Assembly (NCBI GenBank): GCA_028707745.1
Contig: JAQWAJ010000010.1
Span: forward strand, 1 to 14,361
Source of the DNA: Bacteroidales bacterium
GTDB lineage: Bacteria; Bacteroidota; Bacteroidia; Bacteroidales; UBA12481
Reading direction: 5' to 3'
DNA: 14,361 nt
Below are positions 7,799 to 14,361 of the stretch, piece by piece. The first letter of the stretch is position 1. Each line of letters begins with the position of its first letter. The notes beneath the pieces were generated by a model. The model had not been told where the DNA came from. It was given only the letters and a program-made list of their open reading frames with translations, and did not search any database. Made by a program: the position numbers and the translations under genes.

Positions 7799-7861
7799 CG
7801 AAGACAAATGTTTAGTTGGCAGATTCCTCACTCCACTTCGTTTCGTTCGGAATGACGGTCA
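7799..7861 (-). repeat. Dispersed intergenic repeat (GTCATTCCGAACGA...GTGAGGAATC type)
   Basis: Read on the minus strand, the segment contains GTCATTCCGAACGAAACGAA followed by GTGGAGTGAGGAATCTGCC. From general knowledge, this type of sequence recurs between genes in many Bacteroidota and other bacterial genomes, and is often mistranslated as RHSERNE-like peptides. Here it overlaps the 3' end of the GH78-like gene and supplies its last residues and its TGA. Only one copy is in this window, so its repetitive nature is recalled, not shown here. The exact ends are estimates. Confidence 0.6.
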
Positions 7862-9981
7862 TAGGGTTGAATCTTCTCATTTACGATATTCGGCCCGGTG
7901 ATGGATCTTCCCTTCCAAACCAGTGTCGTTCCTTCAGGAATTTTTATCGAGATTTCCCGGTTTTCGATAGTTGCTTCAATACTTCCGAATTTAGTAGGCA
8001 CGGTTACGCTGGCCCATTCGAGCAGGCCCAGGTCCGGATCAACCGAAAAGCGTCTCCAGCCATCATCCAGCGGCCTCAGTCCGAATATCTCTGCCGGCAA
8101 TGAAGCTGCCGGCCCTGCACTCCAGGCATGGCACAAGCTTTTCCCATACGGCCGGCCATAGAAGGCATAATGTTCCTTGCCGGTTTGTTTGGGATCATAG
8201 GCTTCCCAGAAGGTTGTGGCTCCCTGTTCCAGCATTCCGCCCCAATAGTTTTTAACCCGATCCAGCATGAGCTGAACATTCCCCAGCCGGGCCAGCGCCA
8301 TCGTCTCAAACCCGTACATATATGGAGTTCCCACCGGGGGGACACCTGGATCTTCCAGCAACGTTCGCATCCCGTCATACTGGTCCTCAGTGGCCAATCC
8401 CGAGAGGACTGCCAGAAAGTTGGGGTATCGGGTTTTGCTGCTGTTCGTATCGATTTTCGACTGCCAGTAATGGTTCTTTTCATTCCATACCTGTTTCAGC
8501 AGATTGATTTTCAGCTGTCCGGCGCTCTCCGTCAACCGGGTTTCCAACCCGATGTCGTGCATCCGGCGAGCTAACCGGGCTCCGCTCTCCTGTGCCCACC
8601 ACCAAAGAATCTGAAGGGCCGACCATTTTTCCTGATCTACCCAGTCGATAAACAGCCAGGTGTTTTTGGGAATCAGATAGCCCATCGTATCGCAACGGGT
8701 GAAAAGGACATCGAGAGCCTCCCTGATCCGGCCCCACTCCTGCTGCAAATGAGCAGTATCGCCGAAATAGAGCTGGTAATGATCCTGTGAAATGATCCAC
8801 CAGAGTGAATAATCAATGATTCCGTTCACATCTTTCTCTTTGATTCCTGCACGGCCCAGGGCAACGAGGCTCCTGCGCACCATCTCGGGCTCATTAAACG
8901 CGTATGCATTGGCCATCAAACTCATAGCCAGGTCACCGGTCCAGGGTAAACGGTCACGCTTGATCCCATCGAGCATAAAATCGTGCATGCACAGCCGGAT
9001 CGTATAGGCGCTGTTCATCCATACCCGGCTGAGCACCGAATCGGAACAGGCGAACGACCCCCAGTAAGCCACAGGATAAAAAAGGGCCTTGCACCATACG
9101 GCGCTTTTTTCTCCGGTTGAGGAGTGAATATACCTGAATGTCAGTGGATACGTGGATCTCCAGTACCCGTCTCCGGACTGAACCATCACGGGAGATTGCT
9201 CCACCTCCGTATTCAGGGTATCGAGCGCTTCAGCCATTGATTCACCGGCACAAATGGTGGGCCTGTCAGCACTCCTGACCATGACATACCCAATCAGCTC
9301 CCGTCCGAAATCATACAACCCTTTTTCATGACTGACCGGATGGAGGATCATGGTGGGATCTTCGAGCTCATGGGGCGGAACCCCAGCAACTGTCTGTTGA
9401 AAATGGCTGGCAGGTTGCCAACCCTCACCGGTTGCTTTCCATTCCCAGGATTTCAGGGTTGTAGAAAACACGGCATCTTCAATCAGCAAAGCAGGAGGTT
9501 GGTTACGGGCAATCAGGTCGAACCGGAGTTCGTGTATTTGGGTACCTGATTTGACAGACACAGTAATGAAATACGGGTTTTCATCAAATGAAGTCAGCAA
9601 ATCATTGTTTATAAATAACTTACCACGACCAACCGCCCTGAACCTGATCTGTTTCAGTTTAACTGTATCTGAAAGGTTTAAACGAAATGAAACCGTATCA
9701 AAAGGAACATGAAAATTTCCGGGATAGCCGACTTTCAGTTTGGCGGAGTCTTTCCGCTGTATGAGCACCTGCAGGCGCCAGCATTCCAGCTCCGATGGGC
9801 CATAGATCCAGGTTGGCCCGTCTGCTTTCAGGTTGGTTGCAGGGATCTTTTCAGAGGTACTGTAAGTTGGGTCGATGATTGCGAACCGGGATTTTTCATG
9901 TGCAGCGCTTTGGGCGGACAATGAGGCAGATCCGGCGGAAATCAGTAAAAAGAAAAAGGCGGCAGGTTTCAGCATGTTCAT
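7828..9981 (-). CDS. Exported GH78-like alpha-L-rhamnosidase-family six-hairpin glycosidase
   Basis: With the start at 9981 the protein has 717 residues. It has a signal peptide (MNMLKPAAFFFLLISAG, cut near LSAQ), an N-terminal beta-rich carbohydrate-binding-like region (about 25-320), the (alpha/alpha)6 catalytic domain (about 320-640) and a C-terminal beta domain (GLLEWASVTVPTKFGSIEA, from about 652). The active-site segment DGIKRDRLPWTGD (338-350) aligns with the GH78 DCPxR-E/D...GD motif. GATTFWEAYD (587-596) and the SLCHAWSAG block (615-623) also fit. GH78 enzymes remove terminal alpha-L-rhamnose from plant or bacterial glycans, but the altered motif leaves the substrate open. An in-frame ATG at 10074 would overlap the AraC gene and precede no signal. 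The last ten residues (DRHSERNEVE) come from a repeat. The gene follows the AraC regulator by 55 nt. Confidence 0.83.
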   Translation of the reverse strand: MNMLKPAAFFFLLISAGSASLSAQSAAHEKSRFAIIDPTYSTSEKIPATNLKADGPTWIYGPSELECWRLQVLIQRKDSAKLKVGYPGNFHVPFDTVSFRLNLSDTVKLKQIRFRAVGRGKLFINNDLLTSFDENPYFITVSVKSGTQIHELRFDLIARNQPPALLIEDAVFSTTLKSWEWKATGEGWQPASHFQQTVAGVPPHELEDPTMILHPVSHEKGLYDFGRELIGYVMVRSADRPTICAGESMAEALDTLNTEVEQSPVMVQSGDGYWRSTYPLTFRYIHSSTGEKSAVWCKALFYPVAYWGSFACSDSVLSRVWMNSAYTIRLCMHDFMLDGIKRDRLPWTGDLAMSLMANAYAFNEPEMVRRSLVALGRAGIKEKDVNGIIDYSLWWIISQDHYQLYFGDTAHLQQEWGRIREALDVLFTRCDTMGYLIPKNTWLFIDWVDQEKWSALQILWWWAQESGARLARRMHDIGLETRLTESAGQLKINLLKQVWNEKNHYWQSKIDTNSSKTRYPNFLAVLSGLATEDQYDGMRTLLEDPGVPPVGTPYMYGFETMALARLGNVQLMLDRVKNYWGGMLEQGATTFWEAYDPKQTGKEHYAFYGRPYGKSLCHAWSAGPAASLPAEIFGLRPLDDGWRRFSVDPDLGLLEWASVTVPTKFGSIEATIENREISIKIPEGTTLVWKGRSITGPNIVNEKIQPYDRHSERNEVE

Positions 9982-10036
9982 CGAAATTGCATTTGTAGTT
10001 GCTATGATGTGTTTAACAGAATTTCCTCCTGAATTG

Positions 10037-10846
10037 TCACATAAAATAATCAGAACAAGGTTCACACTCCGCAAAATATTGGGAGGGTGTTAAGCCCGAG
10101 ATTTGTTTGTAATCATTGATCATGTGAGACTGATCGAAATATCCGCAATGATAAGCAAGCTCGGTTAATGGAATGTTTTTATTCCGATGTTTTTCGAGCA
10201 AAGTATTCTGAAACCTGATGGTTCTTAAAAACTGCTTTGGAGAGGAACCGATGTAGGTTGAGAAAGTTCTTTCGTACTGTTTCCGGCTCAGACACGAACC
10301 TGACGATAGCTCATCGATGGAGACCACTCCTTTAGCCTGGTTGATGATGCCGATGCTATGAGAAATCCGGTTCATTCCGTACTCATCGTAATTTTTCCGT
10401 AATTGATTTAACAGAAAACTTTCGGCTACAACGATCTTACCTTCAAATGACGCAGATTCATACAGATCAGATTCAAGCTCACTGACCGATACCGGCACCA
10501 GGTATTTCAGGGGCAGATTCTGATCGAAACATTCATTGGAGGGAATATCGAAGAACATTTTTGCCCCGAAAGGTTTGAAGGATATCGAGAACATCGATAG
10601 TTCTCCGGAAACAGCGATATCGTAAAAGGCTTTTTGTTGTCCACTCAAAATCGAATCTTCCGGTATCGGCTTATTGTCGTTGAGCGACCTGGGCCGGTTG
10701 CCCAGATAGAACATCAATTCCATTAACCCGTTCGGAATAATCCGCTGTATGTGCTCCTGGTCATTTGGCATGCAATTATCGATTGCCCAGTATTGCTTAA
10801 CAAACAGGGACAATGGATAGGAGGGTTTGCCAAAATGATAATTCAC
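10037..10846 (-). CDS. AraC-family transcriptional regulator with DUF6597-like N-terminus, GTG start
   Basis: The 269-residue cytosolic DNA-binding protein has an N-terminal sensing domain (PSYPLSLFVKQYW at 8-20, IIPNGLMELMFYLGN at 36-50) of the DUF6597 type common in Bacteroidota AraC proteins. The C-terminal part (about 170-260) is a double helix-turn-helix: LSSGSCLSRKQYERTF (180-195), then IPLTELAYHCGYFDQSHMIN (225-244) and the signature ISGLTPSQYF. The start is GTG: an in-frame TAA lies three codons upstream and no ATG is near. It stands first in the AraC-GH78-PHP series, so it may control those genes, but no operator could be recognised and its effector is unknown. A terminator separates it from the upstream VOC gene. 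Confidence 0.9.
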   Translation of the reverse strand: MNYHFGKPSYPLSLFVKQYWAIDNCMPNDQEHIQRIIPNGLMELMFYLGNRPRSLNDNKPIPEDSILSGQQKAFYDIAVSGELSMFSISFKPFGAKMFFDIPSNECFDQNLPLKYLVPVSVSELESDLYESASFEGKIVVAESFLLNQLRKNYDEYGMNRISHSIGIINQAKGVVSIDELSSGSCLSRKQYERTFSTYIGSSPKQFLRTIRFQNTLLEKHRNKNIPLTELAYHCGYFDQSHMINDYKQISGLTPSQYFAECEPCSDYFM

Positions 10847-10888
10847 AGCAGGTTATATTTCCAGTAAAAATAGGAACAATTAAAACAA

Positions 10889-10920
10889 GGATTGCGGTTT
10901 CCATCCGGGAACCGCAATCC
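10889..10920 (-). terminator. Rho-independent terminator after the VOC gene
   Basis: A 14-bp stem (GGATTGCGGTTTCC with GGGAACCGCAATCC, one G-T pair) closes a 4-nt loop. On the minus strand the hairpin is followed by the T-rich tail TTGTTTTAATTGTT. It begins 16 nt after the VOC stop at 10937 and precedes the AraC gene, so it should separate the two transcription units. Confidence 0.8.
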
Positions 10921-10936
10921 GCAAAATAACAGACGG

Positions 10937-11296
10937 TTACTTGTCACCATACAAGCCAACCCTGTTTCCTTCACAGTCGATGAACAGCGCAAAATAGCCC
11001 CGTCCTTCAACTTCGATTTTTGTTTTGGGACAGATGATAGTTCCACCATTTTTCTCAACTCTCAGCATGGTTTTATCCAGATCATCGCCGGTATTGAGGC
11101 TGACCAGCGTACCGTCCTTTGAAGGATTGAAACCTTCGGAAAAAGAGATCGCTCCATCACCTGCCGGAAAACAGGCCATTTTCTCTGTTCCACATTCAGT
11201 GACTGCTAAATCAATTTCCAGAATTGCATTGTAGAATTTCACTGCCCTTTTGAAATCTGCAGCCGGGATGTCCACCCAGATAACCAACTTTTTCAT
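10937..11296 (-). CDS. VOC-family (glyoxalase/bleomycin-resistance-like) protein
   Basis: The 119-residue protein is one vicinal-oxygen-chelate unit pair: beta-alpha-beta-beta-beta halves starting at MKKLVIWVDIPAADFKRAVKFYNAIL (first 26 residues) and at about residue 62 (GTLVSLNTGDDLDKTMLRVEKNGG). It ends with the family pattern DCEGNRVGLYG (107-117). VOC proteins bind metals and act on small molecules or bind antibiotics, and short stand-alone members like this are of unknown substrate. No signal peptide is present. The gene has its own -7 element (11331-11338) and terminator (10889-10920), so it is probably transcribed alone. Nothing nearby suggests a specific pathway. Confidence 0.88.
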   Translation of the reverse strand: MKKLVIWVDIPAADFKRAVKFYNAILEIDLAVTECGTEKMACFPAGDGAISFSEGFNPSKDGTLVSLNTGDDLDKTMLRVEKNGGTIICPKTKIEVEGRGYFALFIDCEGNRVGLYGDK

Positions 11297-11330
11297 CGTG
11301 TAGAATTTTGATTAAGATTAATTGACGAGG

Positions 11331-11338
11331 CAAAAGTA
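11331..11338 (-). promoter_or_regulatory. Bacteroidota -7 promoter element for the VOC gene
   Basis: On the minus strand the sequence is TACTTTTG, an exact TAnnTTTG match and the same octamer as at hcp, 34 nt before the VOC start codon. No clear -33 TTTG is seen at the usual distance; a TTGAC lies closer, about 7 nt upstream of the element. Confidence 0.5.
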
Positions 11339-11375
11339 GGTGCCCGTCAACTCCCGGAATTGTAAAACTGCGACA

Positions 11376-11951
11376 TTAATCGGCCCCGGTCAGGCTGACC
11401 GCGAAATCAGAAAATAGTACCTGATACATGCTGTGCCCGTCTTTTCGGCTGAATCCATCGATGAACAACCCGAAATTCATTCGCTCCATCAATTTCAGGC
11501 CCTCCAGGGAAGCAGGCATTGCATAAAGGGTAGTATTCCTATCCGGATTACATAAGTTTATGATAATCTTGCTGATACCGGTCAGTGCATCCCTTAATGC
11601 ACAGGCCCGGGCATACCCTTTCAGGTAGGGAATGGCCACGCTCTCGATGTACAGGTCTGCAATTTGATCCTTTTCATCCGGGGTAAACAGGCCTTCACCG
11701 GGAATATCCCGCTCAGTAATCTCTCCTTTGATAAACTGATGTAAGATTTTGGGCCGGAGCGGCAGCACATCAATATGGCCTACCTGGTTGCCGTTTTCAT
11801 CGCTGATCAGGTAAAAAATATTGGGGTTTTCCTGATACCAGTCGCTAAGCGTGGCAAAAGGGATCACGTCGATCCCCGAATAGGTTTGTTGTTCAAGATC
11901 GGCAATCCACCGGACATCGTCACGGGTAGCCGGTTGTACATTAAAATTCAT
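11376..11951 (-). CDS. GNAT-family N-acetyltransferase-like protein
   Basis: The 191-residue cytosolic protein opens with the common GNAT start NVQPATRDDVRWIADLEQQT (4-23). FYLISDENGNQVGHIDVLPL (46-65) gives the beta2-beta3 pair, LYIESVAI (100-107) beta4, and YLKGYARACALRDAL (109-123) the position of the acetyl-CoA pyrophosphate loop, although its Q/RxxGxG/A pattern is only partly matched. A later segment, ASLEGLKLMERMNFG (147-161), is the usual last helix and strand. The acceptor is unknown. Its ATG overlaps the TGA of the DUF4405 gene as ATGA, so it is probably translated in coupling with that membrane protein, the last gene of the right-hand operon. Confidence 0.78.
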   Translation of the reverse strand: MNFNVQPATRDDVRWIADLEQQTYSGIDVIPFATLSDWYQENPNIFYLISDENGNQVGHIDVLPLRPKILHQFIKGEITERDIPGEGLFTPDEKDQIADLYIESVAIPYLKGYARACALRDALTGISKIIINLCNPDRNTTLYAMPASLEGLKLMERMNFGLFIDGFSRKDGHSMYQVLFSDFAVSLTGAD

Positions 11952-12448
11952 TGGTTGTCACTGTGTTGCACGACCCAAAATTTGAGGAACTTAATTCTCT
12001 TAACCAAATGTAAAATAAGGAAAATTGCCAGGAACAGAGCCAGTTTATCGTGGATTTCAATCAGGATCATTCTTAAACTGCCTGTCCCTCCCGACAGGTC
12101 GATAAACCATGGGATAAGCCCTGTTATGGCAACCAGTGCAAACAGAACCGACAGAATGAATACTTGCCGGTTTTTGCGGATCAGATTCTTGCTGATCACT
12201 CCTTTATACCATTTCCAGTGTGTCAGGAAATGACAGATCATGAGTACGGAGAATATGACAATGGTAACTTTATGAATGACAGACCATTCTGTATGTTCAA
12301 GGCCCCAAACGAGCTGATCTGCCTGTAGCTGATCGCCGTGGTTGTCCATGTGAAATCCAACCTGCTGAACCAGTCCGGATATCGTCATGATTATCCCTGA
12401 AACCAGCAGAAGGTTGTTGACGATCAGTCTGTTTTGTTTCTGTTTCAT
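11948..12448 (-). CDS. DUF4405-like four-helix membrane protein, possible b-type heme binder
   Basis: The 166-residue protein has four predicted membrane segments at about 10-32, 57-80, 95-117 and 130-152. Histidines lie within or at the ends of the helices (H59, H73, H77, H133, H147), the layout of DUF4405 and cytochrome b561-like proteins that coordinate heme between helices. Between segments one and two is a soluble loop with HMDNHGD. A role in membrane electron transfer is inferred from the fold only. The start at 12448 is chosen over an ATG at 12496, which would add 16 residues across a palindrome and a promoter-like site. The stop overlaps the GNAT start. The gene follows the Crp/Fnr gene by 65 nt, a gap that carries possible regulatory sequence. 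Confidence 0.75.
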   Translation of the reverse strand: MKQKQNRLIVNNLLLVSGIIMTISGLVQQVGFHMDNHGDQLQADQLVWGLEHTEWSVIHKVTIVIFSVLMICHFLTHWKWYKGVISKNLIRKNRQVFILSVLFALVAITGLIPWFIDLSGGTGSLRMILIEIHDKLALFLAIFLILHLVKRIKFLKFWVVQHSDNQ

Positions 12449-12458
12449 CTTTTTTCCG

Positions 12459-12502
12459 CAAAAGTGCAATCTGAAGAAGTATTCTAACGATAACAATTGT
12501 TA
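12459..12502 (-). promoter_or_regulatory. Possible operator and promoter before the DUF4405 gene
   Basis: TAACAATTGTTA (12491-12502) is a perfect 12-bp palindrome nested in a wider, slightly uneven one (TTCTAAC on one side, GTTAAGAA on the other). On the minus strand CACTTTTG (12466-12459) is one mismatch from the -7 consensus TAnnTTTG. The palindrome centre would lie about 44 bp before the start of transcription, a position suited to a regulator. The class of regulator is not identifiable; the neighbouring Crp/Fnr protein is one candidate. Confidence 0.4.
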
Positions 12503-12513
12503 AGAAAACCAGT

Positions 12514-13068
12514 CTATTTCCGGTTTTTGATTCTGCTCAGCGAGATCGGGCTTATTCCCAGGTACGAAGCGATATAATGCTGGGGAACCCTTTTGATGAT
12601 TTCGGGATGATTAAGGACCAGGTCCTCGTACCGCTCCCTGGGTGTATCTTTGATTCGTGAAAGGAAGAGCTGGGCATAATTGCTGAACCGCTTAAACAGG
12701 ATGTTTTGAAACCCGTCCCTGACTTCAGGATATACCTGGCAGATCAGTTCAAAACTCTTTTTATTGATCGACAGAAGTGTCGAGGGCTCGATGCTCTCGA
12801 TGGAAAACATGCTGGGTTGGTTGCTTAACAGACTGTCGATCGAGGCAACCGCCTGGTCCTCGAAAAAGAACTGAAAGGTGATATCCTTGCCATCCTTATT
12901 GAACCACATCCGCAGACACCCCTTTTTAATAAAATGGAATTGGTTGGATATACCCCCTTCGCTCAGGAGAATGGTTTTTGAAGGGATATTCCTTTCGACG
13001 AACTGATCCATGAATCTGGCCCAGTTGACCTCATCCTTTTTAAGTGTATCGATCAGTTGATTAAGCAT
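12514..13068 (-). CDS. Crp/Fnr-family transcriptional regulator
   Basis: The 184-residue protein has a cyclic-nucleotide-binding-type beta-barrel (about 20-110: ILLSEGGISNQFHFIKKGCLRMWF, then ITFQFFFEDQAVASIDSLLSN), a long dimer helix (about 112-140) and a short C-terminal helix-turn-helix, RVPQHYIASYLGISPISLSRIKN (160-182). The barrel lacks the conserved Arg-Ser/Thr pair that holds cAMP, as is usual in this Bacteroidota group, so the signal is unknown. There is no Fnr-type cysteine cluster. The start at 13068 begins the family-like N-terminus; an ATG at 13149 would overlap the upstream gene by 64 bases. It lies 17 nt after the MORN-esterase gene. It may act on the palindrome just downstream, at the DUF4405 promoter. 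Confidence 0.88.
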   Translation of the reverse strand: MLNQLIDTLKKDEVNWARFMDQFVERNIPSKTILLSEGGISNQFHFIKKGCLRMWFNKDGKDITFQFFFEDQAVASIDSLLSNQPSMFSIESIEPSTLLSINKKSFELICQVYPEVRDGFQNILFKRFSNYAQLFLSRIKDTPRERYEDLVLNHPEIIKRVPQHYIASYLGISPISLSRIKNRK

Positions 13069-13085
13069 TAATAGTTTTAATTTGG

Positions 13086-14234
13086 TTACTTCTTCCTGCC
13101 ATATTGTAAAAACCAATCGTACAATTCCTGCCCGGGATATACTATCCAATCCATCCCGTGCCCAACTTCAGGTTCGGCCGTAAAGCGTAAATTCTTGTTT
13201 TTTCCTTTGAGTTTATTAACGATTCGTTCGGTTTCCTCAAATGGTACCACGTTGTCAATTTTCCCGTGGAATGCCCAAATCGGCATATCTTTCAGATTAT
13301 CAATATTTTCATCGATATAGCCGATATCGCTGGTGAAACCTGCAATGGGAGCGATGGCAGCAAATTTCTCCGGATATTTCACACCCAGATACCAGGTACC
13401 TTCGCCACCCAGACTAATGCCGGTCAGGTACACTCTGTTTTTATCGACACGGTATCGGGTGGTGATCTCTTTATAGAAATTCTCAAACCAATTATCAGTT
13501 GACCATTGAATCAGTAGAGGGCACAGGGGAGATGCAATGAGGAACGGGAACTCCCGGCCCCTGTATATCTGGTCGGGGATACCGTTGTTAAACAATTTTT
13601 TCAGATCGGTTCCCCGTACCGATCCGCCGTGTAAATAGATGATTAACGGCCAGGTTCTTGTGGTATCAGTCTCATAATCTTTTGGTTTGTAAAGATGGTA
13701 TAGATAGCTGGTATCAGCGGGATTCACTTTCATGCCGTTTTCCAGATCGAAATCATAGAGCAGTTTCCCATCAACCGACCATCCTTTGAAATTTCCCTGT
13801 TTCACTCCTCTTGTGTTTCCCGGCTTGTTTCCGGAAATGGCGTATCCTTTGGTACTGATCTGACCGTTGGAATAATACTCTTCACAGAGTCCGTTTTTTT
13901 TCCCGTCGATGAAATGGTAACATGATTCAGGCTGCCCGTTTTTGTACCAGGTTTGGTATAGTCCCTGCTTTATGTTCGTATGGTAATTACACCAGTAATT
14001 TTCCTTGAAGTTGCGGTCGAGTTTGCTGTATGTACCATCCATCTGGATTTGCCCGTTATCAAAATAATCTCTGACATGATAGAGTTTAGTTGCCTGATTG
14101 AATTCGATAATCCTTTTATAAAGGATAGTTTCATTTTTCGAGATGGCGACAGGCAGGTAAACTGTGTCAGTCTCCTGAGCCAGAGTGAGTGTCAGCGGTA
14201 ACAATATCAGGATTATGGTTGTGACTGCTCTCAT
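13086..14234 (-). CDS. Exported fusion: MORN-type repeats plus alpha/beta-hydrolase esterase
   Basis: The 382-residue protein has a signal peptide (MRAVTTIILILLPLTLTLAQ). Residues about 50-165 contain several MORN/YwqK-like repeats: DYFDNGQIQMDGTY, GLYQTWYKNGQPES, GLCEEYYSNGQISTKG and GNFKGWSVDGKLLYDF. Residues 170-382 form an alpha/beta hydrolase of the phospholipase/carboxylesterase type: LHGGS (201-205, oxyanion region), the nucleophile elbow GISLGG with Ser274, acid D327 in HGKIDNVVP, and His359 in VGHGMDW. The catalytic triad is complete, so it should be an active secreted or periplasmic esterase. MORN-type repeats often bind lipids or membranes or act as scaffolds; here they may place the enzyme on the envelope. 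The substrate is unknown. It starts 18 nt after the upstream gene's stop and lies 17 nt before the Crp/Fnr gene. Confidence 0.87.
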   Translation of the reverse strand: MRAVTTIILILLPLTLTLAQETDTVYLPVAISKNETILYKRIIEFNQATKLYHVRDYFDNGQIQMDGTYSKLDRNFKENYWCNYHTNIKQGLYQTWYKNGQPESCYHFIDGKKNGLCEEYYSNGQISTKGYAISGNKPGNTRGVKQGNFKGWSVDGKLLYDFDLENGMKVNPADTSYLYHLYKPKDYETDTTRTWPLIIYLHGGSVRGTDLKKLFNNGIPDQIYRGREFPFLIASPLCPLLIQWSTDNWFENFYKEITTRYRVDKNRVYLTGISLGGEGTWYLGVKYPEKFAAIAPIAGFTSDIGYIDENIDNLKDMPIWAFHGKIDNVVPFEETERIVNKLKGKNKNLRFTAEPEVGHGMDWIVYPGQELYDWFLQYGRKK

Positions 14235-14252
14235 GTTGCACGGGATTCAATC

Positions 14253-14361
14253 TCATACCCAATTAATATCAAGCGGTTTACGCCGGGGGATAGCTGTAAC
14301 TTTATCTTGCGGGAAGCCGAACATCAATCCATAGGCGATTTTACGGCCTTCGGGAACAGGC
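14253..14361 (-). CDS. C-terminal end of a protein, possibly nitroreductase-like (truncated by window edge)
   Basis: An open frame enters from the right edge and ends at TGA (14253-14255), giving 35 residues that read like a genuine C-terminus: GRKIAYGLMFGFP, then IPRRKPLDINWV. The layout (Gly-x-x-hydrophobic-Gly-aromatic-Pro followed by Pro-Arg-Arg-Lys-Pro) resembles the end of nitroreductase-family flavoproteins, but 35 residues cannot settle it. The next gene starts 18 nt after this stop, so the two are probably in one operon. Confidence 0.55.
   Translation of the reverse strand, partial: PVPEGRKIAYGLMFGFPQDKVTAIPRRKPLDINWV

Noticed and set aside
7775..7815. Promoter for the PHP gene (TTTG ... 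TATCTTGG, minus strand)
   Set aside because: The -7 match is weak and the spacing too short; co-transcription with the GH78-like gene is simpler.
11387..11401. Hairpin CGGTCA-GGC-TGACCG as a terminator
   Set aside because: It lies within the last codons of the GNAT gene and no T-run follows on the minus strand.
12514..13068. This Crp/Fnr gene as the HcpR regulator of hcp
   Set aside because: Its barrel and short helix-turn-helix look like the general Bacteroidota group, it has no Fnr-type cysteines, and it is about 6 kb from hcp; nothing in the sequence links them.
1..14361. CRISPR arrays, tRNA/rRNA genes, insertion sequences, phage or conjugation genes
   Set aside because: No regularly spaced repeats, cloverleaf sequences, transposase motifs or terminal inverted repeats were seen on either strand.

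Overview
The window looks like chromosomal DNA from a member of the Bacteroidota, probably a Bacteroidales/Marinilabiliales-type anaerobe or facultative anaerobe. The evidence is the protein families present (a DUF3127 protein, an AraC regulator with a DUF6597-like N-terminus, short Crp/Fnr regulators, a DUF4405 membrane protein, exported glycoside hydrolases), the general lack of Shine-Dalgarno sequences before starts, and two exact copies of the Bacteroidota -7 promoter element TAnnTTTG. No RNA genes, CRISPR arrays, insertion sequences or phage genes were seen. Every intergenic gap is under 300 bases.

Layout. (1) 1-3245, minus strand: an operon-like run of a three-part STAS / unknown / kinase-like signalling protein, an exported lipoprotein of the cyclase (kynurenine formamidase-like) family, and a truncated lipoprotein whose start overlaps the cyclase stop as ATGA. 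(2) 3314-4429, plus: an exported GH33 sialidase with a complete catalytic set. Its 3' end overlaps by 23 bp the convergent DUF3127 gene (minus, to 4778), which encodes an OB-fold-like protein ending in an SSB-like acidic tip. (3) 4779-6599: a regulatory region with a strong Crp/Fnr-type palindrome and a -7 element, followed by hcp (hybrid cluster protein) and a bidirectional terminator. (4) 6652-10846, minus: an AraC regulator, a GH78-like rhamnosidase-family enzyme and an exported PHP phosphoesterase. They probably form one transcription unit ending at the shared terminator. A dispersed repeat appears to have supplied the last residues and stop codon of the GH78-like gene. (5) 10889-11338: a single VOC (glyoxalase-like) gene with its own -7 element and terminator. 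(6) 11376-14361, minus: a GNAT acetyltransferase-like gene, a four-helix DUF4405 membrane protein, a Crp/Fnr regulator, an exported MORN-repeat/esterase fusion, and the C-terminal end of a gene that may be a nitroreductase.

Together the genes suggest glycan foraging (sialidase, GH78-like enzyme), nitrosative/oxidative stress handling under low oxygen (hcp with a predicted Crp/Fnr operator) and surface or envelope signalling. The least explained parts are the STAS-kinase operon at the left end, the SSB-like tail on the DUF3127 protein, and the MORN-esterase fusion. Nothing proves a new biological system; the STAS-kinase operon is the best candidate for follow-up.
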